Shown: positions 24,705 to 32,611, numbered from the stretch's first letter. The stretch: DNA of 41,122 nt from Terriglobales bacterium (GCA_035543055.1 DATKKJ010000037.1:1-41122); one strand, 5' to 3'. Notes: generated from the letters alone by a model not told the origin. A program made the numbers and translations.

Positions 24705-25332
24705 CCCTGGATTCTTTCTCCGCATGGCGCACGGCCTCGGCGAAGGAGGATTGCGCAGAGCCTTCCATGGTAGGACTGGGCGCTGGACCACATCGCTCTC
24801 GGCGCAGGAGCGTCATTCGCCAAGCGGCTTCCAGCAACCGTCCCCGTCCGGGAAGTCCGTCGCAGGTCTTGGCGATGAGAGCGTGAACCCTCTTCCTGGG
24901 ATCAGCCGGGCCGGCCTCGGGAGACTCATGCTCATGCAAGGGGTTCAACCCCAGGTACGATGGTTTTCCGACGAAGAAGCGAACCGATTGTCCCGGTCGG
25001 TCTTCCTTCATGTCGGCGCGCAGCTTCAGCGCGGCTTGCCGGTCACGCGGCAGATCGATCAGCACCAGCGCGTAGGGTGACTCCCGCACCATGACTCGCG
25101 CCTGGGCGGCGTCGGTGGCGCAGCATACACTGATTCCCATGCGCGTCATACTCGCCAGCCGCAGCTTGCGCTTCCTCGGATCGGCGTCCACCAGCAGCAC
25201 GCGGTCGTTGCCGATGCCCACCGGCACCATGCCCGGCTCCGGTGAGGCAGGCCTCACCATCTCTTGCACGTTGTCCACGAGTTTCTCATTTCCCGGACCA
25301 GGAGAGCGGTCCGTCCGATGCTTGTCCCGCAT
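24697..25332 (-). CDS. Receiver-domain protein with extra N- and C-terminal tails
   Basis: 211 residues. A non-conserved N-terminal tail of about 42 residues is followed by a receiver-like domain (about 43-165). It has RVLLVDADPRKRKLRLASMTRMG, the phosphoacceptor Asp93 in YALVLIDLPR, and the conserved Lys123 in FFVGKPSY. A C-terminal tail rich in Arg and Ser/Glu (ends ESRDE) has no recognisable output domain. The true start could be later (ATG for MVRPASP at about residue 26, or MVPVGIG at 35), as no clear Shine-Dalgarno sequence supports 25332. It is coupled by overlap to the pseudo-receiver gene. No kinase gene lies nearby. Confidence 0.78.
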   Translation of the reverse strand: MRDKHRTDRSPGPGNEKLVDNVQEMVRPASPEPGMVPVGIGNDRVLLVDADPRKRKLRLASMTRMGISVCCATDAAQARVMVRESPYALVLIDLPRDRQAALKLRADMKEDRPGQSVRFFVGKPSYLGLNPLHEHESPEAGPADPRKRVHALIAKTCDGLPGRGRLLEAAWRMTLLRRERCGPAPSPTMEGSAQSSFAEAVRHAEKESRDE

Positions 25333-25472
25333 CTGGTGCGGGCCGGTTCAATCGCGAAGGCGCAAGGTGGGATAGGCGATGTGTCTTCGTGGTTAAGCGG
25401 TGACCCGAGTATACGCTGCGAGCGATGCCTTCCGGCAGAATTCGGAGGGCGTCAACGCCGCCGTGGAGAATG

Positions 25473-25498
25473 AAAGGGCGGCTTCACAGCCGCCCTTT
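25473..25498 (-). terminator. Terminator downstream of the cold-shock gene
   Basis: A perfect 11-bp stem (AAAGGGCGGCT with AGCCGCCCTTT, loop of 4) lies about 20 bases after the csp stop. On the minus strand it ends in TTTC. Confidence 0.85.
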
Positions 25499-25518
25499 CG
25501 AACCTTCTACACCGCGAT

Positions 25519-25719
25519 TTAGAGCGGCTGAACGTTCTCTGCCTGGAGTCCCTTCGGACCCTTGGTCACCGTGAACTGCACGGCCTGGCCTTCCTGCAGG
25601 CTGCGGAAACCGCTCGCCTGGATGGCCGAGAAATGCACGAACACGTCTTCGCCATTCTGCCGGCTGATAAAGCCGAACCCTTTGGCGTCGTTAAACCACT
25701 TCACTGTTCCTTGTTCCAT
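25519..25719 (-). CDS. Cold-shock domain protein (CspA family)
   Basis: 66 residues, the standard size. [18 protein letters not shown] contains RNP1 (KGFGFI), and DVFVHFSAI contains RNP2 (VFVHF). It is a single OB-fold that binds single-stranded RNA and DNA and melts mRNA structure. The ATG at 25719 is the conserved start; the longer upstream reading has no homology pattern. The region upstream to about 25827 could be a long leader, which is common for csp genes that are regulated by temperature-dependent RNA folding. The paralogue number is unknown, so no specific csp letter is given. Confidence 0.97.
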   Translation of the reverse strand: MEQGTVKWFNDAKGFGFISRQNGEDVFVHFSAIQASGFRSLQEGQAVQFTVTKGPKGLQAENVQPL

Positions 25720-25833
25720 TTGTAACTCTTTTCTCTTTTTGTGATTTACGCTGAGACTGAATCGGAGGGTACTGCAGGCAGGAAACTCGTGAGAGAAACT
25801 TGCGCACAACCGCTTCACTTCAAACGCAGCCTT

Positions 25834-25839
25834 ATCATA
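25834..25839 (-). promoter_or_regulatory. Possible -10 of the csp promoter
   Basis: TATGAT lies on the minus strand with TG just before it, resembling an extended -10 but with imperfect spacing. It would give a leader of roughly 108 bases. No -35 is recognisable. Confidence 0.25.
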
Positions 25840-25949
25840 CAGGGAAGATGCAGATTCTCCTAGCGAATTCGGCGGCCGGCAAGAAATAGATTCCCCCGCC
25901 TGCGCCGACAACGCCGGCACTGAAGTCACGAATACCCTGAAGATAATAG

Positions 25950-25977
25950 GAAGGGCGGGTCACACAACCTGCCCTTC
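25950..25977 (-). terminator. Hairpin downstream of the peroxiredoxin gene
   Basis: GAAGGGC (25950-25956) pairs with GCCCTTC (25971-25977), with inner GG/CC pairs. On the minus strand it is followed by CTATTATCTTC. It lies beyond the heptamer array of the peroxiredoxin and before the csp leader. Confidence 0.6.
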
Positions 25978-25990
25978 ACCCTCTTTCACT

Positions 25991-26017
25991 GCGTACCGAG
26001 TACCGAGTACTGAGTAC
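25991..26017 (-). repeat. Heptamer array downstream of the peroxiredoxin stop
   Basis: On the minus strand, six bases after the stop TAG, units GTACTCA, GTACTCG, GTACTCG and GTACGCA follow at a 7-bp period. A hairpin comes next. The layout matches the arrays at recA and at the S41-like gene. Confidence 0.85.
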
Positions 26018-26022
26018 TTCCT

Positions 26023-26505
26023 CTACAGCTTGCGCAACACCTCGAACACATCCTCGTTGTCGGGCTGCTGGTCGAGGGGATAGATCTTGCTGAAGACGAC
26101 CTTCCCTCCCTTATCGATGATGAACACGGCACGCTCGTTGATGCCGGGGATGGGGTCGCCCTGCCGCAGCACGCCGAACTTCTGTGCCACCGAGCCATGG
26201 GGATAGAAATCGCTGCCCAGGGGATAGTTCAGCAAGCCGATATCTTTCTTCTGCCACGCGATGTGGCTGGGGATCGAGTCCACGCTTATGCCCACGACCT
26301 GGGCATCGAAGCCGGCGAACTTGTCGAGGTCCGCGTTATACGCCGGCATCTGTGCGGTTCAAACCGGGGTCCAATCAAGAGGATAAAAGGCCAGGACGAC
26401 ATGCTTCTTGCCCTTGAAGTCGCTCAGCTTTACCTTCTGCCTCTTGTCGCCGACGACCGCAGGGACCTCGAAGTCCGGCGCCATTTCACCGACTTTCAAC
26501 GCCAT
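26023..26505 (-). CDS. Probable selenocysteine-containing peroxiredoxin (in-frame TGA at the peroxidatic position)
   Basis: 160 residues if the TGA at 26361-26359 is read through. The start ATG at 26505 has GGAGG eight bases before it. The first half (MALKVGEMAPDFEVP, then VVLAFYPLDWTPV) and the second half (TAQMPAYNADLDKF, then PLGSDFYPHGSVAQKFGVL) are in one frame and form a complete AhpC/TSA-type peroxiredoxin of the 1-Cys AhpE/BCP kind. The TGA is residue 49, exactly where the family has its peroxidatic Cys (TPVC). No other Cys occurs in the protein. Selenocysteine insertion is therefore the best reading, as in the known PrxU-type selenoproteins. A mutated Cys codon (TGC or TGT to TGA) or a sequencing error is the alternative. 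It would reduce hydroperoxides in the cytoplasm. A good promoter lies upstream. A gene finder would split or truncate this gene. Confidence 0.85.
26311..26347 (-). promoter_or_regulatory. Candidate bacterial SECIS hairpin
   Basis: Eleven bases after the TGA, the minus-strand mRNA can pair GCCGGCG (26347-26341) with CGCCGGC (26317-26311), extended by AAC/GUU beyond a three-base bulge, with a 14-base loop starting with G. An alternative inner hairpin pairs GCGGAC with GUUCGC (6 bp, loop of 8). Both lie within the distance expected for bacterial SECIS elements, which sit in the coding region just after the UGA. No folding program was run. Confidence 0.5.
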
Positions 26506-26557
26506 TCGGGGTTCCTCCGCACTACTGCTTCGTCCGCCAATCGATGGCGAACATTCG

Positions 26558-26586
26558 ATTGTAGTCAGCGGGGAAAAAAGGGACAA
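26558..26586 (-). promoter_or_regulatory. Sigma-70-type promoter of the peroxiredoxin gene
   Basis: On the minus strand TTGTCC (26586-26581, 4 of 6) and TACAAT (26563-26558, 5 of 6) are spaced by exactly 17 bases. The predicted leader is about 45 bases and contains the Shine-Dalgarno sequence. Confidence 0.65.
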
Positions 26587-26601
26587 GTCACAGGCTAGCC
26601 G

Positions 26602-26706
26602 ATCCACCACAACCAGAGCGCCCAGGAACGGCACCATCACCAGGCACACGACATCGTTGACGAAGAATACCGAGAGCACCCCGCTGGTGAAGAAGATTCC
26701 CGGCCC
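26602..26706 (-). pseudogene. Short relic of an ArsB/NhaD-like ion transporter
   Basis: In one minus-strand frame about 33 residues (GIFFTSGVLSVFFVNDVV then CLVMVPFLGALVVVD) resemble the conserved SAFLVNDTVCLVxTPL helix of the ArsB/anion permease superfamily. There is no start, no other transporter segment before or after, and the promoter of the peroxiredoxin gene follows. It looks like a remnant of a deleted gene, although chance similarity of a hydrophobic stretch is possible. Confidence 0.35.
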
Positions 26707-26813
26707 ACACACACGCGGGGCACGGAACCTCTCCGGAGCGTATGATTCCCCTGCACGTTTTCCAGATAACGCGAGCGGAACAGCGCGGCATCGGAACCCG
26801 AGAGGAGGCATCC

Positions 26814-27755
26814 TTGTTCGGCTTCAGCTCCTACAACTACGAGAAGTTCACGCGCGACCTGCTGGTGAAGGACATGGAGGCCTGTAGGTCGGCGGGAGGC
26901 CCGGAACCGGGCGAAAAGGCCCCCGACTTCGAAGGGCGCACCCTGGACGGCGACAAGATCAGACTCAGCGACTTCCGGGGCGACCGGAACGTCGTGGTGA
27001 CTTTTGGGTCGGCCACCTGCCCGATGACCGCAGGTTCGATCGGCGGCATGAACAAGCTCTGCGAGGTGTACCGCGGCGAAGACGTGCGATTCCTCTTCGT
27101 CTATGTGCGCGAGGCCCACCCCGGCGAAGAGATCCCCGCCCACCAAGAGATGAAGGACAAGGTGCGGGCGGCGCAGATCCTCCAAGCAGAAGAGCAGATC
27201 GAGATGCCGATCGTGGTGGACGAGCTGAGCGGGCCCATCCACCGCAGGTACGGCAAGCTCCCGAATCCCACCTACCTGATCGACAAGTCGGGACGCGTCG
27301 CCTTCCGCTGCCTGTGGACGCAGCCTGGAGTGGTGGAGGACGCCCTGGAAGCCCTGCTGGAACGACAGCGCGAGCGCGGCGTGGATCACGCCGTGGTCAA
27401 TAGCGGGGAAGACCGCTCCATGCCGGTCTCGTATGCGGTCATCCATGCCTATCGGGCGCTGGAGCGCGGCGGCCAAAGGTCGCTTGCGGACTTTCGCGAA
27501 TCCATGGGCCTGCCGGGACGTGCCTTCCTGACCGCCAGCCGCGTAGTGCGGCCCGTGGCCATGAATCCGGGCAAGGCGATCGCGGCGGCAGCCTTGGCCG
27601 CGGGCGCGCTCACCGCCGGTCTGCTGGCCGGCAAGAAACTGCGCCAGCAGAGATGGCAGCGCGACCTGCCCTACGACGTCCACCAGGCGCCCACACAGCG
27701 CAAACCCAAACGAACGGCGACCGGGACGGACGATTACGAGCCGGTGGGGATCTAG
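26814..27755 (+). CDS. Deiodinase-like thioredoxin-fold (redoxin) protein
   Basis: 313 residues from a TTG at 26814. It is chosen because AGGAGG lies at 26803-26808 with 5-base spacing; an ATG at 26742 lacks this. Residues about 30-185 are a thioredoxin fold: PEPGEKAPDFEGRTLDGDKI, the active-site FGSATCPMT with Cys69, then FLFVYVREAHPGEE and NPTYLIDKSGRVAFR. The FGSxTC and YVREAHP elements closely resemble iodothyronine deiodinases (FGSCTU and IYIEEAHP), in which the equivalent residue is Sec. Here it is Cys. A C-terminal extension (about 200-313) has an Ala-rich hydrophobic stretch (251-272) that could be a membrane helix, then a basic tail. The natural substrate is unknown; peroxide or disulfide reduction is more likely than iodide removal. 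It is divergent from the TGA-containing peroxiredoxin. Confidence 0.82.
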   Translation: MFGFSSYNYEKFTRDLLVKDMEACRSAGGPEPGEKAPDFEGRTLDGDKIRLSDFRGDRNVVVTFGSATCPMTAGSIGGMNKLCEVYRGEDVRFLFVYVREAHPGEEIPAHQEMKDKVRAAQILQAEEQIEMPIVVDELSGPIHRRYGKLPNPTYLIDKSGRVAFRCLWTQPGVVEDALEALLERQRERGVDHAVVNSGEDRSMPVSYAVIHAYRALERGGQRSLADFRESMGLPGRAFLTASRVVRPVAMNPGKAIAAAALAAGALTAGLLAGKKLRQQRWQRDLPYDVHQAPTQRKPKRTATGTDDYEPVGI

Positions 27756-27780
27756 TCCTGGTTCTCAGTCCTCGGTCCTC
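27753..27780 (+). repeat. Heptamer array at the redoxin stop codon
   Basis: Units GTTCTCA, GTCCTCG and GTCCTCA follow at a 7-bp period, starting at the stop TAG. GTTCTCAGTCCTCGG (27761-27775) is the exact reverse complement of 27836-27850, so the arrays at both gene ends can pair around the terminator. Confidence 0.8.
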
Positions 27781-27791
27781 AGATACAAAAC

Positions 27792-27815
27792 AAGCGCCTC
27801 CGCGAGGAGGCGCTT
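27792..27815. terminator. Bidirectional terminator shared by the redoxin gene and acnA
   Basis: A perfect 10-bp stem, AAGCGCCTCC with loop GCGA and GGAGGCGCTT, lies midway between two convergent genes. It has TTTCC on one side and TTGTTTTG on the other (minus strand). Confidence 0.9.
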
Positions 27816-27821
27816 TCCTAT

Positions 27822-27852
27822 CTGCGAACTGACAACCGAGGACTGAGAACTA
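27822..27852 (-). repeat. Heptamer array at the acnA stop codon
   Basis: On the minus strand, from the acnA stop TAG onward, units GTTCTCA-like, GTCCTCG, GTTGTCA and GTTCGCA follow at a 7-bp period before the shared terminator. The first G of the pattern lies in the codon before the stop. Confidence 0.8.
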
Positions 27853-30549
27853 CCTCCCGGCGCTGACCACCTCCGGCTTCGGCCTGCCGGCCAGCAACTG
27901 CCGCAACACGTACTGCAGGATGCCGCCGTGGCGGTAGTAGAGCGTTTCCTGCGGAGTATCGATGCGCACCAGAGCGCGGAACTCCTTGACGCCGGCGGGC
28001 CCGGTGGCACGGACCGTGACCTCACGGCCGGTAGCGAAGTTGTTCTCTACCAGCTCCTTGAGGCCCACGATGTCGTAGGACTCCTCGCCGGAAAGGCCGA
28101 GGGAGTCGGCGGTGGCGCCGCCCAGGAATTCCAGCGGCACGATGCCCATGCCCACCAGGTTGGAGCGGTGGATGCGCTCGTACGATTCGGCGATGACGGC
28201 GCGGATGCCGAGCAGTCGCGGTCCTTTCGCGGCCCAGTCGCGCGAGGAGCCCGAGCCGTACTCTTTGCCGGCCAGGACGATGAGCGGCACGCCTTCCTGC
28301 TCATACTTCACCGAAGCGTCGAAGACGGTCATGGTCTCGCCGTCGGGGAAGTGGCGGGTCCATCCGCCTTCGGTGCCAGGGGCGACCTGGTTGCGCAGCC
28401 GGACGTTGGCGAAGGTACCGCGCACCATCACCTCGTGGTTGCCGCGGCGCGAGCCGTAGGAGTTGAAATCCTTGACCGCAACGCCGTGGCCGACGAGGTA
28501 CTTGCCGGCCGGGCTGTCGGGCTTGATGGAGCCGGCAGGCGAGATGTGGTCGGTGGTGATGCTGTGGCCGAGCTTGAGCAGCACGCGCCCGTCCTTGATG
28601 TCTTCCACCGCCGGCGGAGTGTGCGGCATGTCCACGAAGTACGGCGGATGCTTGACGTAGGTGGACTTGGGGTCCCAGGCGAAGGTCTCGCCGCTGGGAA
28701 CCTGCATGTTCTTCCAGCGCTCGTCGCCTGCGAACACCTGCGAGTAGTTCTGCTGGAACATGTCGGAGCCAAGCGCCTTCTGGATGGTGTCGGCCACCTC
28801 GCGCTGCGTGGGCCAGACGTCTTTCAGGAAGACCGGCTTGCCGTCCTTCCCCTGGCCGAGCGGTTCGTTGGCTAGGTCGATGTCGATGCGCCCGGCCAGG
28901 GCGAAGGCCACCACCAGCGGCGGCGACATCAGGTAGTTGGCGCGGACCTCGGCGTTGATGCGGCCCTCGAAATTGCGGTTGCCGCTGAGCACGGACACGG
29001 CAACCAGGTCGTTGTCCTGGATCTGCTTGGAGACGTCGGCCGGGAGCGGACCGGAATTCCCGATGCAGGTGGTGCAGCCATACCCTACGGTGTTGAACTT
29101 GAGCTGATCGAGATAAGGCGTCAGGCCGGCGCGCTTGTAGTAGTCGGTGACGACGCGCGAACCCGGAGCCAGCGACGTCTTCACCCAGGGCTTGGTGGCG
29201 AGTCCTTTCTCCACCGCTTTCTTCGCTAGGATGCCGGCGGCAACCATCACTGACGGATTCGAGGTGTTGGTGCAGCTGGTGATGGCCGCGATGACCACCG
29301 AGCCATTGTGCAGCTTGCCGTCGCCCGAGCCATCCTTCTTCGCGTTGGGCTTGAGCAGCGAAGGCAGCGCCTGCTGGAAGTTGGACTTCGCCTGGAAGAG
29401 CCCGACCCGGTCCTGCGGGCGCTTGGGGCCGGCGATGCTGGGCTCGACGATGGAGAGATCGAGCGTGAGCGTGTCGGAGTACTTGGCCTCCGGCGACTCC
29501 TTGGTGCGGAACAGGCCCTGCTCCTTGTAGTAGGCCTCGACCAGGGCGATGAGGTCGGGCGGGCGGCCGGTAAAGCGCAGGAAGCGCAGCGTCTCCTCGT
29601 CCACCGGGAAGATGCCGCAGGTGGCGCCGTACTCGGGAGCCATGTTGGCGATGGTGGCGCGGTCGGCCAGCGGCAGGTTGTCGAGCCCCGAGCCGTAATA
29701 CTCTACAAACTTCCCGACCACGCCCTTCTTGCGCAGCATCTCGGTGACGGTGAGCACCAGGTCGGTAGCGGTGGAGCCTTCGCGCAACTGGCCGGTCAGC
29801 TTGAAGCCGACCACCTGCGGGATGAGCATGGAAACCGGCTGGCCGAGCAGCGCGGCCTCGGCCTCGATGCCGCCGACCCCCCACCCGAGCACGCCCAGGC
29901 CGTTGATCATGGTGGTGTGGGAGTCGGTGCCCACGAGGGTGTCGGGGTAGGCGGTGGGCTGCCCGTTCTGCTTCACGAACACCACCCGCGCCAGATACTC
30001 GAGGTTGACCTGGTGCACGATGCCCATGTCGGGCGGCACCACCCGGAAATTCTTGAAGGCCGACTGCCCCCAGCGCAGAAATTGGTAGCGCTCGCGGTTG
30101 CGCTGGAATTCGAGGTCGGCGTTGATCTGCAGCGCCTGCGGCGTCCCGAACTCGTCCACCTGCACCGAGTGGTCGATGACCAGTTCGGCAGGCGAGAGCG
30201 GATTGATCAGCCCGGGATCGCCGCCCATCTTCCTCATGGCGTCGCGCATGGCGGCCAGGTCCACCACCGCGGGCACGCCGGTAAAATCCTGCAGCAGCAC
30301 GCGGCTGGGGGTGAAGGCGATCTCGGTGCTGGGGGTGGCGGCGGCGTCCCACTGCGCCAGGGCGCGGATGTCCTCCGGCATAACCGAACGGCCGTTTTCG
30401 GTGCGCAGCAGATTCTCCAGCAGGATGCGCAGCGAGTAGGGCAGCCGGTTGGTGGACAGGCCCTGCCTGTCGAGGGCATCGATGCGGTGGATCTCGTATT
30501 CCTTATTGCCGACGCGGAGGGAAGAGCGACTTCCGAAACTGTTCTGCAT
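27850..30549 (-). CDS. acnA: Aconitate hydratase (AcnA type)
   Basis: 899 residues, as expected for AcnA/IRP-type aconitases. It isomerises citrate to isocitrate in the TCA cycle using a 4Fe-4S cluster. The N-terminal block ([14 protein letters not shown]), [19 protein letters not shown], the cluster ligand [10 protein letters not shown], and the paired ligands in [10 protein letters not shown] are intact, as is the C-terminal swivel domain with [11 protein letters not shown]. The enzyme family is sensitive to oxidants and iron status. It is divergent from an Nramp metal transporter across a 157-base region containing an 18-bp near-palindrome, which suggests shared metal control. Confidence 0.98.
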   Translation of the reverse strand: MQNSFGSRSSLRVGNKEYEIHRIDALDRQGLSTNRLPYSLRILLENLLRTENGRSVMPEDIRALAQWDAAATPSTEIAFTPSRVLLQDFTGVPAVVDLAAMRDAMRKMGGDPGLINPLSPAELVIDHSVQVDEFGTPQALQINADLEFQRNRERYQFLRWGQSAFKNFRVVPPDMGIVHQVNLEYLARVVFVKQNGQPTAYPDTLVGTDSHTTMINGLGVLGWGVGGIEAEAALLGQPVSMLIPQVVGFKLTGQLREGSTATDLVLTVTEMLRKKGVVGKFVEYYGSGLDNLPLADRATIANMAPEYGATCGIFPVDEETLRFLRFTGRPPDLIALVEAYYKEQGLFRTKESPEAKYSDTLTLDLSIVEPSIAGPKRPQDRVGLFQAKSNFQQALPSLLKPNAKKDGSGDGKLHNGSVVIAAITSCTNTSNPSVMVAAGILAKKAVEKGLATKPWVKTSLAPGSRVVTDYYKRAGLTPYLDQLKFNTVGYGCTTCIGNSGPLPADVSKQIQDNDLVAVSVLSGNRNFEGRINAEVRANYLMSPPLVVAFALAGRIDIDLANEPLGQGKDGKPVFLKDVWPTQREVADTIQKALGSDMFQQNYSQVFAGDERWKNMQVPSGETFAWDPKSTYVKHPPYFVDMPHTPPAVEDIKDGRVLLKLGHSITTDHISPAGSIKPDSPAGKYLVGHGVAVKDFNSYGSRRGNHEVMVRGTFANVRLRNQVAPGTEGGWTRHFPDGETMTVFDASVKYEQEGVPLIVLAGKEYGSGSSRDWAAKGPRLLGIRAVIAESYERIHRSNLVGMGIVPLEFLGGATADSLGLSGEESYDIVGLKELVENNFATGREVTVRATGPAGVKEFRALVRIDTPQETLYYRHGGILQYVLRQLLAGRPKPEVVSAGR

Positions 30550-30607
30550 GGCTACAAACCTTCATGAAGGGCGGTATCAAACCTCTTACACTACCACTTC
30601 AGGAACG

Positions 30608-30625
30608 CTGATTCTATAGATTCAG
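30608..30625. promoter_or_regulatory. 18-bp near-palindrome between acnA and nramp genes
   Basis: CTGATTCTATAGATTCAG matches its own reverse complement at 16 of 18 positions. It is centred between the two divergent start codons and contains -10-like TATAGA/TAGAAT on either strand. It is a candidate operator for a dimeric regulator, possibly iron- or manganese-responsive. The rest of the intergenic region shows no firm -35 elements. Confidence 0.5.
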
Positions 30626-30706
30626 GAGGGGGTTGAATGGACGCGCCGTCACATGCGGCCGAGGGCAGGGTGCTAGACTGCCACCGAGCTGCATCGATGA
30701 AGCGCC

Positions 30707-32089
30707 ATGACTGACCACATTCCCTACGACGGTCCACGCTCGCTGGAGGGCGTGCACAGCACGGTCGCGGTGCCGCACCATGAAGCCGGCTTCTGGGAGC
30801 AGTGGCGGGCCTTCGTCGGCCCGGCCATTCTCATCAGCGTGGGCTACATGGATCCCGGCAACTGGGGGACCGACCTTCAGGCGGGCGCACAGTTCAAGTA
30901 CGGCCTTCTGTGGGTGGTCGGCCTGGCCAGCCTGATGGCCATCTTCATGCAGATCATCTCAGCCCGACTGGGAGTGGTGACCGGAAAGGACCTGGCGCAA
31001 TGCTGTCGCGACTGGTATCCGCCCTGGACCCGCTGGCCCAACTGGTTGCTGGGCGAAGTCGCCATCGGCGCCTGTGACCTAGCCGAGGTCCTGGGCAGCG
31101 CCGTCGCGCTCAACCTGCTGTTTCACATCCCGCTGCTGTGGGCGGTGATCATCACCGGCCTCGATGTGCTGCTGCTCCTGGCCTTGCAACGCTTTGGCAT
31201 GCGCACCATCGAGGCCGTCGTGGTGCTGCTGGTGGCCACCATCGGCATTTGTTACTTTATCGAGCTGTTCGTTCTTCCGCAGACCAAGCCCGCCTTTTGG
31301 GAGATGGGGCGGGCGCTGGTCTCGCCGAATTTCCGTCAATACGGGATGATCTACGTCGCGGTCGGGATCATCGGCGCCACCGTCATGCCGCACAACCTGT
31401 ACCTGCACTCGGCGCTGGTGCAGAGCCGCAGGCTGCAGCGGGACGAACACTCCATCCGCAGCGCGATCCGATTTAACACCATTGACTCCATCGTGGCCCT
31501 GACCATCGCTTTCTTCGTGAACGCGGCCATCCTGGTGCTGGCGGCGACCGTGTTCTTCGGCAAGGCCAGCGTCGTGGCCGCCGGCGGCCAGGTGGTCACC
31601 TTCAGCGCGAACAGTGATTGGATCCGGGTCGCATACTTGACCCTGGCTCCCTTGTTGGGGACGGCCGCCGCCAGCACGCTGTTCGCGGTGGCCTTGCTGG
31701 CCAGTGGGCAAAGCAGCACGATCACCGGGACGCTGGCCGGACAGGTGGTGATGGAAGGCTTCATGCGCTGGCGGATCCAGCCGTGGCTGAGGCGGCTCAT
31801 CACGCGCACCCTGGCCATCCTGCCCGCGGTCTTCATCATCGGCTTGCGGGGCAACAGCGGCGTCACCGACCTGCTCACTCTCAGCCAGGTCGTGCTGGCG
31901 CTGCAGCTTCCTTTCGCCATGTTTCCCCTGCTGCATTTCACCAGCTCGCGCAAGCGCATGGGGCCATGGAGGAACAGCCGTTTGCTGCTGGTCGCCGGTT
32001 GGGGGAGTGCTATTCTCATCACCGCCATGGACCTCTATGGCCTTCCTGCCTCCCTCCGGGCCGCGTGGCAGGTGATCGCCGGCGGATAG
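30707..32089 (+). CDS. Nramp-family divalent metal transporter (MntH-like)
   Basis: 460 residues with about 11 hydrophobic helices. The helix-1 metal-binding motif is DPGN (Asp49, Asn52) within YMDPGNWGTD, and the helix-6 motif is MPHN (Met227) in ATVMPHNLYLHSALVQSR. Both match the transition-metal site of Nramp proteins, which take up Mn2+ or Fe2+ with protons. After DPGN, the residues WGTD differ from the usual FATN. The ATG lacks a strong Shine-Dalgarno sequence. It is probably the first gene of an operon with the universal-stress gene, 19 bases downstream. Confidence 0.95.
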   Translation: MTDHIPYDGPRSLEGVHSTVAVPHHEAGFWEQWRAFVGPAILISVGYMDPGNWGTDLQAGAQFKYGLLWVVGLASLMAIFMQIISARLGVVTGKDLAQCCRDWYPPWTRWPNWLLGEVAIGACDLAEVLGSAVALNLLFHIPLLWAVIITGLDVLLLLALQRFGMRTIEAVVVLLVATIGICYFIELFVLPQTKPAFWEMGRALVSPNFRQYGMIYVAVGIIGATVMPHNLYLHSALVQSRRLQRDEHSIRSAIRFNTIDSIVALTIAFFVNAAILVLAATVFFGKASVVAAGGQVVTFSANSDWIRVAYLTLAPLLGTAAASTLFAVALLASGQSSTITGTLAGQVVMEGFMRWRIQPWLRRLITRTLAILPAVFIIGLRGNSGVTDLLTLSQVVLALQLPFAMFPLLHFTSSRKRMGPWRNSRLLLVAGWGSAILITAMDLYGLPASLRAAWQVIAGG

Positions 32090-32108
32090 CTTCTCAACGG
32101 AAAAGGTC

Positions 32109-32531
32109 ATGTACGACACCATCCTCGTGACGCTCGACAGCACGCCCACCGACCGGGCGATCATCGAGCACGTCAAACGTCTGGCGAAGCTGGCGAACAG
32201 CCGCGTGGTGTTGCTCCATGTGGCGGATGGGTGGGCGGCGAGACAATACGGCCCCGACGCCGTCAGTCCCGAGATCGCCGAAGACACCGAGTACTTGCAA
32301 AAAGTGCGAGCGGAATTCCAGGCCGCCGGCGTTCCCGCTGAAGCCGAGCTGGCCTACGGCGAGCCCGCTCGGGAGATCGTCAAGTGGGTGGAGCAGAAGG
32401 GCTGCGACCTGGTGGCGATGAGCACCCACGGGCATCGCTTCCTTGCCGATCTGTTCCTCGGCACCACTGCCAGTCGCGTGCAACACAGCATCAGCGTCCC
32501 CGTTCTTCTGCTCCGGGCAAAGACGAAGTAG
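32109..32531 (+). CDS. Universal stress protein (UspA family)
   Basis: 140 residues, a single Usp domain. It starts YDTILVTLDSTPTDRAIIEHVKRLAK and ends with the nucleotide-binding signature STHGHRFLADLFLGTTASRVQHSISVPVLLLR, close to the G-2x-G-9x-G(S/T) pattern of ATP-binding members. It probably responds to stress or growth arrest. GGAAAAGG lies just before the ATG. The 19-base gap to the Nramp gene suggests co-transcription and a link to metal or oxidative stress, by inference. Confidence 0.95.
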   Translation: MYDTILVTLDSTPTDRAIIEHVKRLAKLANSRVVLLHVADGWAARQYGPDAVSPEIAEDTEYLQKVRAEFQAAGVPAEAELAYGEPAREIVKWVEQKGCDLVAMSTHGHRFLADLFLGTTASRVQHSISVPVLLLRAKTK

Positions 32532-32611
32532 CCGCGGGCCAAACGCGCAGCCTTCCTCTCGCGATTGACACCCGCACCGGCGGACGCCTAACCTTGTTTT
32601 CTTTTCAAGCC

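Noticed and set aside
26359-26361. The peroxiredoxin stop read as a pseudogene or frameshift
   Set aside because: Both halves remain in the same frame and are fully conserved. The single stop falls at the catalytic Cys position, a promoter and ribosome binding site are intact, and the rest shows no decay. Selenocysteine explains this better, although a sequencing error cannot be excluded.
29308-30567. A 419-residue open frame opposite acnA
   Set aside because: It is the reverse-strand shadow of acnA, with low-complexity Gly/Ala/Val/His-rich composition and no recognisable domain.
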